Of a DNA stretch of 64,000 nt, positions 33,909 through 44,646 are shown piece after piece. The stretch's first letter is position 1, and each line of letters opens with the position of its first letter. The notes under the pieces are model-generated. The model ran no database searches and was not told the origin of the DNA. It was given only the letters and a program-made list of their open reading frames with translations. This stretch comes from Novosphingobium sp. Rr 2-17 (GTDB lineage Bacteria; Pseudomonadota; Alphaproteobacteria; Sphingomonadales; Sphingomonadaceae): the NCBI RefSeq assembly GCF_000272475.1, contig NZ_AKFJ01000008.1:1-64000 (forward strand). Direction: 5' to 3'. The position numbers and the translations under genes were made by a program.

Positions 33909-34771
33909 GTGGCCTTGCCCAACCCCGCACGTACTTGCGCCAGTCTTTCCAACGCGCGCGGGATCGTCGGGCCGCCGCACCATAGCAGCGAGCCATCCAG
34001 CGGAGCCCGCGTGGTGCCGGTCAATGCGGCGAGAGCGGGGTGGCGCAAGGATCGGTCTTCCTCCGCCGCCGGGCTGCCCACCGCGAAGATCACGCGCGGA
34101 GGCTGGGCAATCACGCGCTCAAGCGGGAGGTAGCTTGCCTGCGCCAGCCCACGCGCGGCAGCGGCGTTGACGAAGCCGGTGCGCAAGAGGAGGTCGGCGA
34201 TCAGGGTGTCGTTCCCGGCAACGATGCCACCGCTTTCCCACACCAGCGCCGGGATTGAGCGACTGCCGACCGGCGGACGAGCGCGAGCCAGGGCGCGGTC
34301 GATCCGCTCGATCATCTCTTCGCCCGCCGCCGGCTCTCCCGCGGCCATCGCCAGATCGCGCACTTGCTGCTCTGCCTGCGCCACGTTGGCGGCGATCGGC
34401 AGAGTGACGACCTTGATCCCGAGCCGGCTCAGTGCATGGGCCGTCGCCGGATCGAGGTAGGCGCCAGCGACCACCATGTCGGGCGCCAGCGCCGCGATTT
34501 CCTCGACCGTGCCTGTGGTCGTCGCGAAGCGGGCCGCTTCGTTCAGGTCCATCGAGGTCGATGCTGGGTCCTGGCTGTAGTGCGAGATTGCCAGCAGTTG
34601 TCCCGGCGCGGCAACTTGCGCCAGCACCGCGTCGGAACAGGGGTTGAGCGAAACGATCGTGGGATGCGTGCGGGCTGCCAGGGCCTGCTCATGCGGAACG
34701 CAAGCGGCGAGACCCAGTGTGAGACCCAGCGCAAACGAGGCGGGGCCCCACCCTGCCGTAAATCTCACCAC
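33905..34771 (-). CDS. btuF: Cobalamin-binding ABC substrate-binding lipoprotein
   Basis: A 288-aa protein. The signal peptide ends in GLAAC, a lipobox, so it is probably a lipoprotein. The fold is the helical-backbone metal-receptor type used by BtuF and FhuD (TIVSLNPCSDAVLAQV, then EEIAALAPDMVVAG, then LVWESGGIV). It delivers substrate from the periplasm to BtuC. The start is GTG 34771 or 34768. It lies 142 bp after btuB. Confidence 0.85.
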   Translation of the reverse strand: MVRFTAGWGPASFALGLTLGLAACVPHEQALAARTHPTIVSLNPCSDAVLAQVAAPGQLLAISHYSQDPASTSMDLNEAARFATTTGTVEEIAALAPDMVVAGAYLDPATAHALSRLGIKVVTLPIAANVAQAEQQVRDLAMAAGEPAAGEEMIERIDRALARARPPVGSRSIPALVWESGGIVAGNDTLIADLLLRTGFVNAAAARGLAQASYLPLERVIAQPPRVIFAVGSPAAEEDRSLRHPALAALTGTTRAPLDGSLLWCGGPTIPRALERLAQVRAGLGKAT

Positions 34772-34913
34772 CAGCCCGCCCTAGAGCCGGCCGCCAAGCC
34801 GCCCCCCGTCCCCCATGCTTCGGCCAAAGCCCCAACCCCGAATCCGGCGCCATGCGCCGTGCTCGAAAGGAGGCCCCGCTTCACCTGAAAGGACGAGGGT
34901 TTACAGGCTTGTG

Positions 34914-36791
34914 TCACATCTTCACGCGCACACCGGCATAGGCGCCGCGACCCGGCGTGCCATAGCGGCGCACCACTTCGTAATGTTCGTCGAACAAGTT
35001 CTCGATCCGGCCATAGACCTCGACATTGCGCGTCACCGCCATCGCGGCGCGCACGTTGACGACGACGCTGCCGTCCAGCCAGTAGGCATTGGCCGCATCA
35101 TCATAGCGACCGCCACCCACACGCAAGTCCGCGCCCAGCTTCAGCCCGCCGAACTCGTTGACCTTGATCGCGCGGTCCAGGCTGGCGGTGAAGTTGTTCT
35201 TGGGCCGCCGCGCCAGTTGCGCGCCGGTGTCCTCGTTGGTGGCTTCCAGATAAGTATAGGCAAGGTTCAGGTCGAAGCCCTGCCAATCCGCCACCTGCAT
35301 GCCCAGTTCCAGCCCCTTCGATCGCGCGCGTCCGACGTTGTAGTAGTTATATTCCGCGTAGTCGTAGTCGATCAGGTTCTTCGTCTTGCGATCGAAGACC
35401 GTGACCGTGAAGTGCCCCTGCCCCAGGGCGAACGGGATGTCCGCGCCCAGATCCCAGCCCTTCGACGTCTCGGGCTTGAGTGCACGATAGCCGCCATTGG
35501 TATACAGTTGGTAAAGCGAAGGCGCCTTAAATCCCTCGCCGTAGCTGGCGCGGATGACGATGCCATTGACGCCCGACCCCAGCACCCAGGCGCCGTTGGC
35601 GGCGAAGGTGGTCTTGTCACCGAAATCGGCGTGATCGTCGTAGCGAACGCCGCCATTCAGCGTCAGCGACTGGAGCGGGCGCACGGTCAGGTTGGCGAAC
35701 ACGCTGTCGAGCGACGTGCTGTCGCGCGAACCATAGTTGTCAGAGAACTTCTGCTTTTCGGTCTCGGCGCCCAGCAGCACGCTGGCCTGCTCGATCGGGG
35801 CGTAAGACACTTGTCCTTCGAAGCGCTCGGTGCGGCCGTTGGTGGTATAGGGACCATAAACGGCATCGTCGGAAATGCGGTGGCTGTCGGTCAGGCCATA
35901 GCCGAGCCGAGCGTTCAGCTTGCCGTCGAGCCCGACGTAGCGAAGGTTCGCATAGCCCAGCGCATCGCGCTTCAGGCCCTCGTTCAGCGCGTCGGCGCCG
36001 GTGTTGTCGTAGCCGTAGTTGGCCTTGGTCCAATAGCCGCCGGCATCCACTGTCAGGCCCGAAACCAGCTCCACTTCGGCGCGGGCATTGGCCGACTTGC
36101 TTTCGTAGCCGTCCTTTTCCTTGCCGCCCAAGCGCTCGTCGAAGGCGGAATAGCCATCGCTTTTCAGCCAATTGCCGCCCAGCGTCAGGCCGACCGGGCC
36201 GACTTTGCCCGAAGCCGAGCCGCCAACCTGGCGGCTATTGCGCCAGCCGTATTCGGCCTGCGCGCGCGCGTGCCATTCGTCGGTCGGGCGCTGGGTGATG
36301 AAGTTGATGACGCCGCCGATCGCCCGGCTGCCCCACAACACCCCAGACGATCCGCGCACCACCTCGATGCGATCGAACTGGCCGATCGTCAGCGCGCCGA
36401 AATCGAAACCGCCGCCGACATCGCCCGGATCGTTGATCCGCACGCCGTCGATCAAGACCAGGCTTTGCGCATTGTCGGCGCCGCGAATGAACACGCTGGA
36501 GGGCTGGCCGAAGCCGCCCGAACTGGACACCGAGACGCCCGGCAGGCGGGCCAGCATGTCAGTGGCGGCGATCGGCTGGATGCGATCGATGTCCTCGCGC
36601 GTCACTACGCTGACCGACTGGCCAACTTGGGTGATCGGGGTAGGCTGGCGATTGGCGGTGACGACGATAGGCGTCGGGCGCGCTTCGTCAGACGTAGTTT
36701 CGGATGACGTTGCGGCGTCCTGCGCCATAGCGGGGACAGCAGCGAGCGATGCCGCGACGAGCGCGGTGCCGATGAGAAACGGGTACTTCAC
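34914..36791 (-). CDS. btuB: TonB-dependent outer-membrane vitamin B12 receptor
   Basis: A 625-aa receptor. The signal peptide is FLIGTALVAASLAAVPAMA. A TonB box-like segment (PIVVTANRQ) is followed by a plug (RLPGVSVSSSGGFGQPSSVF, then GSSGVLWGSRAIGG) and a beta-barrel ending in VRVKM with an aromatic-poor tail. The GTG start has GGAGG eight bases upstream. Cobalamin as substrate is supported by the B12 riboswitch in its leader and by the adjacent btuFCD genes. Transport would need TonB; a TonB-like gene is at 96-863. Confidence 0.92.
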   Translation of the reverse strand: MKYPFLIGTALVAASLAAVPAMAQDAATSSETTSDEARPTPIVVTANRQPTPITQVGQSVSVVTREDIDRIQPIAATDMLARLPGVSVSSSGGFGQPSSVFIRGADNAQSLVLIDGVRINDPGDVGGGFDFGALTIGQFDRIEVVRGSSGVLWGSRAIGGVINFITQRPTDEWHARAQAEYGWRNSRQVGGSASGKVGPVGLTLGGNWLKSDGYSAFDERLGGKEKDGYESKSANARAEVELVSGLTVDAGGYWTKANYGYDNTGADALNEGLKRDALGYANLRYVGLDGKLNARLGYGLTDSHRISDDAVYGPYTTNGRTERFEGQVSYAPIEQASVLLGAETEKQKFSDNYGSRDSTSLDSVFANLTVRPLQSLTLNGGVRYDDHADFGDKTTFAANGAWVLGSGVNGIVIRASYGEGFKAPSLYQLYTNGGYRALKPETSKGWDLGADIPFALGQGHFTVTVFDRKTKNLIDYDYAEYNYYNVGRARSKGLELGMQVADWQGFDLNLAYTYLEATNEDTGAQLARRPKNNFTASLDRAIKVNEFGGLKLGADLRVGGGRYDDAANAYWLDGSVVVNVRAAMAVTRNVEVYGRIENLFDEHYEVVRRYGTPGRGAYAGVRVKM

Positions 36792-36914
36792 GTGATAAAC
36801 CTCCAACCTGAACGACAAAATGCCGTCCATGGCCGAGGGCGCACGCGGGCCCTTCTGCGGGATTCCACGCGCGTCTCGCTGCATTTCCGGTACACCCCGC
36901 CCGGCGCGGAACGA

Positions 36915-37078
36915 CTGTCACAGGCAGGTCTCCTGGCTCCCGGATCGCCGCCCGCCCCGCCTTCCCAGCCTTAAAGGCCAGTGGCATCGTGGAAACGGGC
37001 TCCCCGGTCACAGTTGCGGGGGCAGCGCCGGAATGAAACCGGCTTCCCTCTTAGGTCCGGCAAGCCGAACACCCATGA
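36915..37078 (-). ncRNA. Cobalamin (B12) riboswitch
   Basis: On the minus strand the conserved elements appear in order: AAGAGGGAAGCCGG, then GCCCCCGCAACTGTGACCGG, then GCCACTGG, then GGGAAGGCGGGG, and the B12 box AGCCAGGAGACCTGCC at 36938-36923. It lies about 120 bases upstream of the btuB GTG. The class represses downstream genes when adenosylcobalamin or another corrinoid binds. The expression platform between 36792 and 36914 has no obvious terminator, so control of translation is plausible. Boundaries are approximate. Confidence 0.95.
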
Positions 37079-37081
37079 CGT

Positions 37082-37296
37082 GCGACGGGCCGTTAGAGAC
37101 TAGCGACCAGATTGGCAAGCGCAGCGCCCTGGCGCCACGGTCGCACCCGCTTCTTCAAGGCTTTAGGACTAAGCGCCCCGCCCGTCCCGCTACGGGACGG
37201 CGCGCAATGCGCAGGTGCCACAACGCGCCGCGCAAGTTAGGCGGCTGATTGCAGATGTGCGTGCTCCATCAATCTGCCACCACCGAAAGGACCACA
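37082..37296. other. Divergent control region between btuB leader and SleB gene
   Basis: It holds CCGTCCCG/CGGGACGG at 37182-37200 with a 3-base loop. No gene was seen. Promoters for the riboswitch transcript and the hydrolase should lie here, but no consensus pair stands out. Confidence 0.3.
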
Positions 37297-38469
37297 GTGA
37301 CCGCTGCCTTCGCCTTCCTGCTCCCGGACCATGGGGAAGCGGTCGACGTCGAGGCACGTCCGCGTGACTTTTCGGGACGGTTCCCCCGCCGCGCCCGCGC
37401 GCTGGGCGGTCGGCGCGGCGCCAGCCGGCGTTGGACGCTGGGAACCCTGGCGCTGGCGGTGGTCGCCCTGCCCGCGTTCGCCGCTCCCGGCGGCTGGGAT
37501 CGCTTCGCCATCGCCGATGCTTCGGCCCAGGACGGCAACGCGCGGGCCATGCCGTTCGAGCAGCCAGGTGCAAGCTTTCCGGGATCGGCGTTCTACTACC
37601 TCAACGCGGATGAACCCATCACCCGCATTGGGGAGGGCATCCATTCCGACGCCGACGATGCCGCCTCCGGCCCAACGCTGGGCAACGGGCCGATCGCAAG
37701 GGCGCTGCGAATCGACAACTCAGGCATCGATCGCAGCCGCGCCGAACAATGCCTTGCCGCCGCGATCTACTATGAAGCAGCCAGCGAGCCGGACGCCGGC
37801 CAGCGCGCGGTCGCGCAAGTGGTGCTCAACCGCGTCGCCCATCCGGCCTATCCCAAGACGGTGTGCGGGGTGGTGTACGAAGGGTCGGAGCGTCCGACCG
37901 GCTGCCAGTTCTCGTTCGCCTGCGACGGATCGCTGGCGCGCCGACCCCAGCGCTTGTTCTGGGACCGGGCGATGAACGTCGCGCGTTCGGCGCTGGCGGG
38001 CAACGTCTATGCCCCGGTCGGGCTGGCGACGCATTACCACACCGTCGCCATCCATCCGTACTGGGCGGACAGCCTCAATTATCTGGGCACGATCGGTGCG
38101 CATCGGTTCTATTCGTTCCGGGGCGGCGCCGGCAGCCCGGCGACCTTCCGCTACGCGTACCTGGGCGGTGAGCCCATGGCTGCGCCCCATCGCCGCGACG
38201 ACACCGCAGCGATCGCGGCTTCGGCCGCCGTGCTCGATCCGGTGGCAGTGCAAGCCGCGTTCAGTGCGGGCAAGGTGGCGATGGCCTCCCCCACCCCGGC
38301 GGCGGCCCCTGCCATAGCGGCCCCCGCCGCAGCGGCCCCAGCCTACACCCAGGAGCTGCGCGATCGCGGCGGCGATGCCGTCTACCGCGCGCAGAACCTG
38401 CCGCAAGCTTATGGGATCCGCGCAGAGTATGCGAACACCGGTCGCTGGATCGCGCAGCCCGGCGCCTAG
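37297..38469 (+). CDS. SleB-family cell-wall hydrolase
   Basis: A 390-aa protein with one N-terminal membrane or signal segment (about 47-65, TLGTLALAVVALPAFAAPGG) and a SleB/Hydrolase_2 domain (about 145-285: AEQCLAAAIYYEAASEPDAG, CQFSFACDGS, YAPVGLATHYHT). The Ala/Pro-rich C-terminus is of low complexity. The domain cleaves peptidoglycan as an amidase or transglycosylase. GTG 37297 is preferred because GAAAGGA precedes it. It is divergent from btuB. Confidence 0.85.
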   Translation: MTAAFAFLLPDHGEAVDVEARPRDFSGRFPRRARALGGRRGASRRWTLGTLALAVVALPAFAAPGGWDRFAIADASAQDGNARAMPFEQPGASFPGSAFYYLNADEPITRIGEGIHSDADDAASGPTLGNGPIARALRIDNSGIDRSRAEQCLAAAIYYEAASEPDAGQRAVAQVVLNRVAHPAYPKTVCGVVYEGSERPTGCQFSFACDGSLARRPQRLFWDRAMNVARSALAGNVYAPVGLATHYHTVAIHPYWADSLNYLGTIGAHRFYSFRGGAGSPATFRYAYLGGEPMAAPHRRDDTAAIAASAAVLDPVAVQAAFSAGKVAMASPTPAAAPAIAAPAAAAPAYTQELRDRGGDAVYRAQNLPQAYGIRAEYANTGRWIAQPGA

Positions 38470-38660
38470 GGCGCTGCTCCGCCGCACTCCGATCGCGGCC
38501 CTCCAACCGCATCCCTCCAACCATCGCATTCCAGGCTATGTCCATCGCATGGTCGCGACCGAATCAACCTTTGAGCAACCAAGTTGTCACAGGAAGGCTT
38601 AGCGGGTCGCACGTTAGAAGGGTGCAACCCCAGCCCATCTTCGAACGAGGCGCCGCACCC

Positions 38661-39047
38661 ATGACGATCCGCTTTTCCGCCGCCAGAGGCGGGACGACTC
38701 CGGCGATCGACCGCGCCTTGTGTCCTTGCGCGACGCTCGATGCAGCGAACGACAATGCTCGTGCCGCCCCCCCCGTTCCGGTTCCGGGCCGAGTCTCAGC
38801 CGCAGTCTCAGCCCAAGCCCTTGGCCGCCGCGCCCGCGATGTCGCTTACGACGCCCCGATCCTGCCTGATGCGCTCCGCCACTTCGCCCGCCACGGCCTT
38901 TCCGCCGCCCTGCAAGCCAGCCTCAAAGCCGAGGCCGCGATGGCGGCGGGCGATAAGATTTCCTGCACGCGCTGGCTGTCTATCTGCCGCCAGTTTGACC
39001 GCCGCATGGCCGAGGCCACGGCACGATCGCTCGACCGCCAGCGCTGA
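38661..39047 (+). CDS. Small conserved-type protein with LDAANDNAR motif
   Basis: A 128-aa protein with no signal peptide or membrane segment. It contains LDAANDNARAAPP, a motif seen in many sphingomonad small proteins, and a helical C-terminal half (DALRHFARHGLSAALQASLK, then AAMAAGDKISCTRWLSICRQ). Function unknown. ATG 38661 is preferred; the frame is open further upstream. Confidence 0.6.
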   Translation: MTIRFSAARGGTTPAIDRALCPCATLDAANDNARAAPPVPVPGRVSAAVSAQALGRRARDVAYDAPILPDALRHFARHGLSAALQASLKAEAAMAAGDKISCTRWLSICRQFDRRMAEATARSLDRQR

Positions 39048-39212
39048 AACCTTGGTCGGAATTACATTTTTCCTTTTATTGCAATTGCGAACCATTATCA
39101 TATAATTGTTTGAGACTATGGCTTTAACGGCCTTTTGGCGGTTGCAATGTCCTGCACACAGGGGTAGTGGCCGACCCCACACCCGGCGCCTGCCGTTAGC
39201 GGGATGACGTAG

Positions 39213-40226
<1,014 letters not shown>

Positions 40227-40247
40227 CGACATTTAATCAACATCCCC

Positions 40248-40340
40248 CGTCATCCCGGCGCAGGCCGGGACCCAGTTAACGAAAATGCCGCGAAGCGACG
40301 TTATTGATTGAACTGGGCCCCGGCCTTCGCCGGGGTGACG
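40248..40340. repeat. Palindromic intergenic repeat (CGTCATCCCGG family)
   Basis: CGTCATCCCGGCGCAGGCCG at 40248 and its near-complement GGCCTTCGCCGGGGTGACG at the right end. Inner AACTGGG and CCCAGTT also pair. It lies directly between mdh and the GIY-YIG gene. Confidence 0.8.
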
Positions 40341-40359
40341 AAACCGGGGGACGCAAGAT

Positions 40360-40650
40360 TTGGAGAAACACGGCGCCGTCTACATCATGGCCAGCAAACG
40401 CAACGGAACGCTCTACATCGGCGTGACCAGCGATCTGAAAGCCAGGGTATGGCAGCACAAGGAAGGCACGTTCGACGGTTTCACGAAGCAATACGGTTGC
40501 AAGACGCTGGTCTGGTATGCCGTGTTCGATCGCGTTGAAGATGCCATCCGCCGTGAGAAGCAAATGAAAGAATGGCGGCGCGCCTGGAAACTGCGCGTCA
40601 TCGAAGAAATAAACCCCGACTGGGACGACCTGTTCAAGTCGATTTTGTAA
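40360..40650 (+). CDS. GIY-YIG nuclease-domain protein
   Basis: A 96-aa single-domain protein of the UPF0213/COG2827-like GIY-YIG group: VYIMASKRNGTLYIGVTSDL, then REKQMKEWRRAWKL and the C-terminal NPDWDDL. The Arg in the ARVWQH segment is present, and a Glu may be supplied by RREKQMKEW. The TTG at 40360 gives the family N-terminus (MEKHGAVYIM). It starts 20 bases after a palindromic repeat and sits between mdh and sucD. Confidence 0.85.
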   Translation: MEKHGAVYIMASKRNGTLYIGVTSDLKARVWQHKEGTFDGFTKQYGCKTLVWYAVFDRVEDAIRREKQMKEWRRAWKLRVIEEINPDWDDLFKSIL

Positions 40651-40695
40651 CTGAGTTCCAGCTTCGGCTGGGACACCGATTAAGGGCAGGAATCG

Positions 40696-41586
40696 ATGTC
40701 GATCCTCATTGACAAGAACACCAAGGTCATCACCCAGGGGATGACGGGTGCCACCGGCACCTTCCACACCGAGCAAGCGCTCGCGTATGGCACGCAGATG
40801 GTTGGCGGCGTCACCCCCGGCAAGGGCGGCACGACCCACATCGGCCTGCCCAACTTCAACACCGTCGCCGAGGCGAAAGCTGCGACCGGCGCGACTGCAT
40901 CGTGCATCTACGTGCCGCCGCCGTTCGCCGCCGATTCGATCCTGGAAGCGATCGACGCGCAGATCGAGCTGATCGTGTGCATCACCGAAGGCATCCCGGT
41001 GCTCGACATGGTCCGCGTCAAGCGCGCGCTGTCGGGCTCCAAGTCGCGGCTGATCGGCCCGAACTGCCCCGGCCTGCTGACGCCCGGCGAATGCAAGATC
41101 GGCATCATGCCTGGCTCGATCTTCTCGAAGGGTTCGGTCGGCGTCGTCTCGCGCTCGGGCACGCTGACGTATGAAGCGGTGTTCCAGACCACCAACGCCG
41201 GCCTCGGCCAGACCACTGCGGTCGGCATCGGCGGCGATCCGGTCAACGGCACCAACTTCATCGACGTGCTGGAACTGTTCCTGGCCGACGACGAGACCAA
41301 GTCGATCATCATGATCGGCGAAATCGGCGGCAGCGCCGAAGAAGAAGCGGCGCAGTTCCTCAAGGACGAAGCCAAGCGCGGTCGCAAGAAGCCGATGGCC
41401 GGCTTTATCGCAGGCCGCACGGCGCCTCCGGGCCGCCGCATGGGCCACGCCGGCGCGATCGTCTCGGGCGGCCAGGGCGGCGCCGAAGACAAGATCGCGG
41501 CGATGGAAGAAGCGGGCATCCGCGTCTCCCCCTCGCCGTCGCTGCTGGGCGAAACCCTGGTCGAGGTTCTCAAAGAACTCGCCTGA
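40696..41586 (+). CDS. sucD: Succinyl-CoA synthetase alpha subunit
   Basis: A 296-aa subunit that binds CoA and carries the phospho-histidine. Motifs are [25 protein letters not shown] and [16 protein letters not shown], which contains the phosphorylated His. It needs the beta subunit SucC, which is not in this window. The ATG at 40696 has GGCAGGAAT before it. Confidence 0.97.
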   Translation: MSILIDKNTKVITQGMTGATGTFHTEQALAYGTQMVGGVTPGKGGTTHIGLPNFNTVAEAKAATGATASCIYVPPPFAADSILEAIDAQIELIVCITEGIPVLDMVRVKRALSGSKSRLIGPNCPGLLTPGECKIGIMPGSIFSKGSVGVVSRSGTLTYEAVFQTTNAGLGQTTAVGIGGDPVNGTNFIDVLELFLADDETKSIIMIGEIGGSAEEEAAQFLKDEAKRGRKKPMAGFIAGRTAPPGRRMGHAGAIVSGGQGGAEDKIAAMEEAGIRVSPSPSLLGETLVEVLKELA

Positions 41587-41595
41587 TCCTATATG

Positions 41596-41646
41596 GAAGA
41601 CGCGCTTTTCGGAATATTTCCGGGGGGCGCGTCTTCAGTAACGATA
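41596..41646 (+). terminator. Hairpin after sucD
   Basis: GAAGACGCGC (41596-41605) pairs with GCGCGTCTTC (41637-41646), with an inner CGGAA-TAT-TTCCG. No T run follows. It may be a processing or attenuation site before sucA. Confidence 0.5.
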
Positions 41647-41779
41647 CACAAACGAGCGCGCTAAACGCGTCGTTCTTATACCGACTGCCATCCGCCCCTC
41701 TCCTGGGATCATGCGCCTGGCTTATTTTTGAGTGCTTGATGGCGTCGGAAATATGCATCCGACGGAAAGGTGCGTTCCG

Positions 41780-44638
41780 ATGGGCAACGAGAATTTAGAC
41801 TTTACCCCCGACATGGCTTCCGAAGAGCCGCAGGCGGGACCGACCTGGAAGCGCGGCAACTGGCCGCTGGTCGGCGCCGAGTTCGAGGATGACTGGACCC
41901 AGGGGCTCGATCCCACCGCCCTCAAGGCTCAAGTCGAAAAGGCCGCCAAGAGCGCGCCCGGCGGCGGCAAGGTCGATCAGGCCCGCATCGACGAAGCGGC
42001 GGCGGATGCCTTCCGCGTCATGAACCTGATCCGCACCTACCGTGTGCGCGGCCACCTCGCCGCCGATCTCGATCCGCTGGGCCTCAACAACCGCAAGCAG
42101 CCCGCAGACCTCACGCCTGAATACCATGGTTTCACCGGCGCCGCGCTGGACCGCAAGGTCTATGTCGGCGGCGAGCTGGGCCTGGAATGGGCGACCGTGC
42201 GCGAAATCGTACAGATCCTGCGCGCCAACTACTGCGGCAAGGTCGGCCTGGAATACATGCACATCTCCGACCTGGAGGAGCGCAAGTTCCTGCAGGAGCG
42301 GATGGAAGGCGCCAACAAGGAAATCGAGTTCACCCCCGAGGGCAAGAAGGCGATCCTTCAGGCTGTCGTGCGCGGCGAACAGTACGAGAAGTTCCTGGGC
42401 AAGAAGTACGTCGGCACCAAGCGCTTCGGCCTGGACGGCGGCGAATCCATGATCCCCGCGCTCGAAGCCGTCATCAAGTATGGCGGTTCGCTCGGCGTCA
42501 AGGAAATCGTCTATGGCATGGCCCACCGTGGCCGCCTGAACGTCCTCGCCAACGTGCTGGCCAAGCCCTACAAGGTCATCTTCCACGAATTCTCGGGCGG
42601 CACCGCCAACCCGGAAGACGTGGGCGGATCGGGCGACGTGAAGTACCACCTGGGTACGTCCGCCGACCGTGAGTTCGACGGCATCAAGGTCCACATGAGC
42701 CTGATGCCCAACCCTTCGCACCTCGAAACCGTCGATCCGGTGGTGCTGGGCAAAGTGCGCGCCTATCAGGTGCTTAACGACGACATCGGCGACGATGTCG
42801 GCCCTGGTGCCAAGCACAAGGAAGTGCTGCCCGTACTGATCCACGGCGACGCTGCGTTTGCCGGCCAGGGCATCATCTGGGAGTGCTTCGGCCTCTCGGG
42901 CGTCAAGGGCTACAACACCGGCGGCTGCGTCCACTTCATCATCAACAACCAGATCGGCTTCACGACGAGCCCGCAGTTCGCGCGCAACTCGCCGTATCCG
43001 TCCGACGTCGCCAAGGGCGTCCAGGCGCCGATCCTGCACGTCAACGGTGATGATCCGGCAGCGGTGACCTTCGCTTGCAAGCTGGCGATCGATTATCGCC
43101 AGACTTTCGGCCGCGACATCGTGATCGACATGTGGTGCTATCGCCGCTTCGGCCACAACGAGGGCGACGAGCCTGGTTTCACGCAGCCGCTGATGTACGC
43201 CAAGATCCGCCAGCACCCGCCGGTCAGCACGATCTATGCCGAGCGCCTGAAGAAGGAAGGCGTGATCGACGACAGCTTCCTGCCCACCACCGAGGCTGCG
43301 TTCACTGCGCATCTGGAAGAGCAGTTCGAGGCCGCCAAGACCTACAAGGCCAACCAGGCCGACTGGTTCGGCGGTCGATGGAGCGGCTTCCACAAGCCTG
43401 CCGACCAGGAAAGCGCGCGTCGCAACGTGGCGACCGGGATCGAGAACAAGCTGTTCGAGAGCTTGGGCCGCACGCTGACGACGGTGCCCGAGGGCTTGAC
43501 GGTCCACAAGACGCTCTCGCGCGTCCTCGCCGCCAAGGAAGAGATGTTCAAGGCCGGCGACGGCTTTGACTGGGCCACGGCGGAGGCGCTCGCCTTCGGC
43601 AGCCTCGTCACCGAAGGCTATGGCGTGCGTCTGTCCGGCCAGGATTGCGGACGCGGCACTTTCAGCCAGCGTCACGCCGTCTGGACCGACCAAGGCACCG
43701 AGAACAAGTACGTCCCGCTTTCGACCCTGCCGCACGGCAACTTCGAAGTGTTGGACTCGACGCTTTCGGAATATGGCGTGCTGGGCTTCGAATACGGCTA
43801 CGCCAGCGCCGATCCCAAGACGCTGGTGCTGTGGGAAGCGCAGTTCGGCGATTTCGCCAACGGTGCGCAGATCATCATCGATCAGTACATCGCCTCGTCG
43901 GAATCGAAATGGCTGCGCGCCAACGGCCTCGTGCTGCTGTTGCCCCATGGCTACGAAGGCCAGGGACCGGAGCACTCGTCGGCTCGCCTGGAACGCTACC
44001 TGCAGCTTTGTGCGCAGGACAACATCCAGGTGTGCAACATCACCAGCCCGGCCAACTACTTCCACGTGCTGCGCCGGCAGATGCACCGCTCGTTCCGCAA
44101 GCCGCTGATCATCATGACGCCAAAGTCGCTGCTGCGCCACCCGCTGGCCAAGAGCAAGGCGTCCGACTTCACCACCGAGGGCCACTTCCGCCGCATCCTG
44201 TCCGACCCCACCCCGGCGGCGGATCAGGACACCAAGCGCGTGATCCTATGCTCGGGCAAGGTGTTCTACGATATCCTCGAAGCCCGCGACGCCGCAGGCA
44301 TCGAAGATGTGCAGATCATCCGTCTGGAGCAGCTCTATCCCTTCCCCGGCGAGCCGCTGACCCAGCGCTTGTCGCGTATGCCCAACCTGGAAGAGATCGT
44401 GTGGTGCCAGGAAGAGCCCAAGAACAACGGTTCTTGGTTCTTCGTCGATCCGTTGATCGAAGACGCCGCCAAGGAGGCCGGCATCGCGGCGCCGCGTCCT
44501 CGCTATGCCGGTCGCAATGCCTCGGCCTCTCCGGCTACGGGCCTCGCCAAGCGCCACACCGCCGAGCAGGCGGCTCTGGTCGCCGATGCGCTCGGCCTCT
44601 CCGTCCGTTCAGAACTCCGCCGCAAGCAGAAGGCTTGA
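41780..44638 (+). CDS. sucA: 2-oxoglutarate dehydrogenase E1 component
   Basis: A 952-aa thiamine-diphosphate enzyme that decarboxylates 2-oxoglutarate. It has the N-terminal E2-contact region, GMAHRGRLNVLANVL, the ThDP motif (GDAAFAGQGI to IINNQIGF) and the C-terminal LLPHGYEGQGPEHSSARLER. The length is normal. ATG 41780 (MGNENLDFTP) is preferred over an in-frame start at 41732. sucB follows after 8 bp. Confidence 0.97.
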   Translation: MGNENLDFTPDMASEEPQAGPTWKRGNWPLVGAEFEDDWTQGLDPTALKAQVEKAAKSAPGGGKVDQARIDEAAADAFRVMNLIRTYRVRGHLAADLDPLGLNNRKQPADLTPEYHGFTGAALDRKVYVGGELGLEWATVREIVQILRANYCGKVGLEYMHISDLEERKFLQERMEGANKEIEFTPEGKKAILQAVVRGEQYEKFLGKKYVGTKRFGLDGGESMIPALEAVIKYGGSLGVKEIVYGMAHRGRLNVLANVLAKPYKVIFHEFSGGTANPEDVGGSGDVKYHLGTSADREFDGIKVHMSLMPNPSHLETVDPVVLGKVRAYQVLNDDIGDDVGPGAKHKEVLPVLIHGDAAFAGQGIIWECFGLSGVKGYNTGGCVHFIINNQIGFTTSPQFARNSPYPSDVAKGVQAPILHVNGDDPAAVTFACKLAIDYRQTFGRDIVIDMWCYRRFGHNEGDEPGFTQPLMYAKIRQHPPVSTIYAERLKKEGVIDDSFLPTTEAAFTAHLEEQFEAAKTYKANQADWFGGRWSGFHKPADQESARRNVATGIENKLFESLGRTLTTVPEGLTVHKTLSRVLAAKEEMFKAGDGFDWATAEALAFGSLVTEGYGVRLSGQDCGRGTFSQRHAVWTDQGTENKYVPLSTLPHGNFEVLDSTLSEYGVLGFEYGYASADPKTLVLWEAQFGDFANGAQIIIDQYIASSESKWLRANGLVLLLPHGYEGQGPEHSSARLERYLQLCAQDNIQVCNITSPANYFHVLRRQMHRSFRKPLIIMTPKSLLRHPLAKSKASDFTTEGHFRRILSDPTPAADQDTKRVILCSGKVFYDILEARDAAGIEDVQIIRLEQLYPFPGEPLTQRLSRMPNLEEIVWCQEEPKNNGSWFFVDPLIEDAAKEAGIAAPRPRYAGRNASASPATGLAKRHTAEQAALVADALGLSVRSELRRKQKA

Positions 44639-44646
44639 GATAAATC

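Noticed and set aside
41795..44185. Long minus-strand open frame opposite sucA
   Set aside because: Same explanation: antisense of a highly expressed, codon-biased gene with no recognisable domain.
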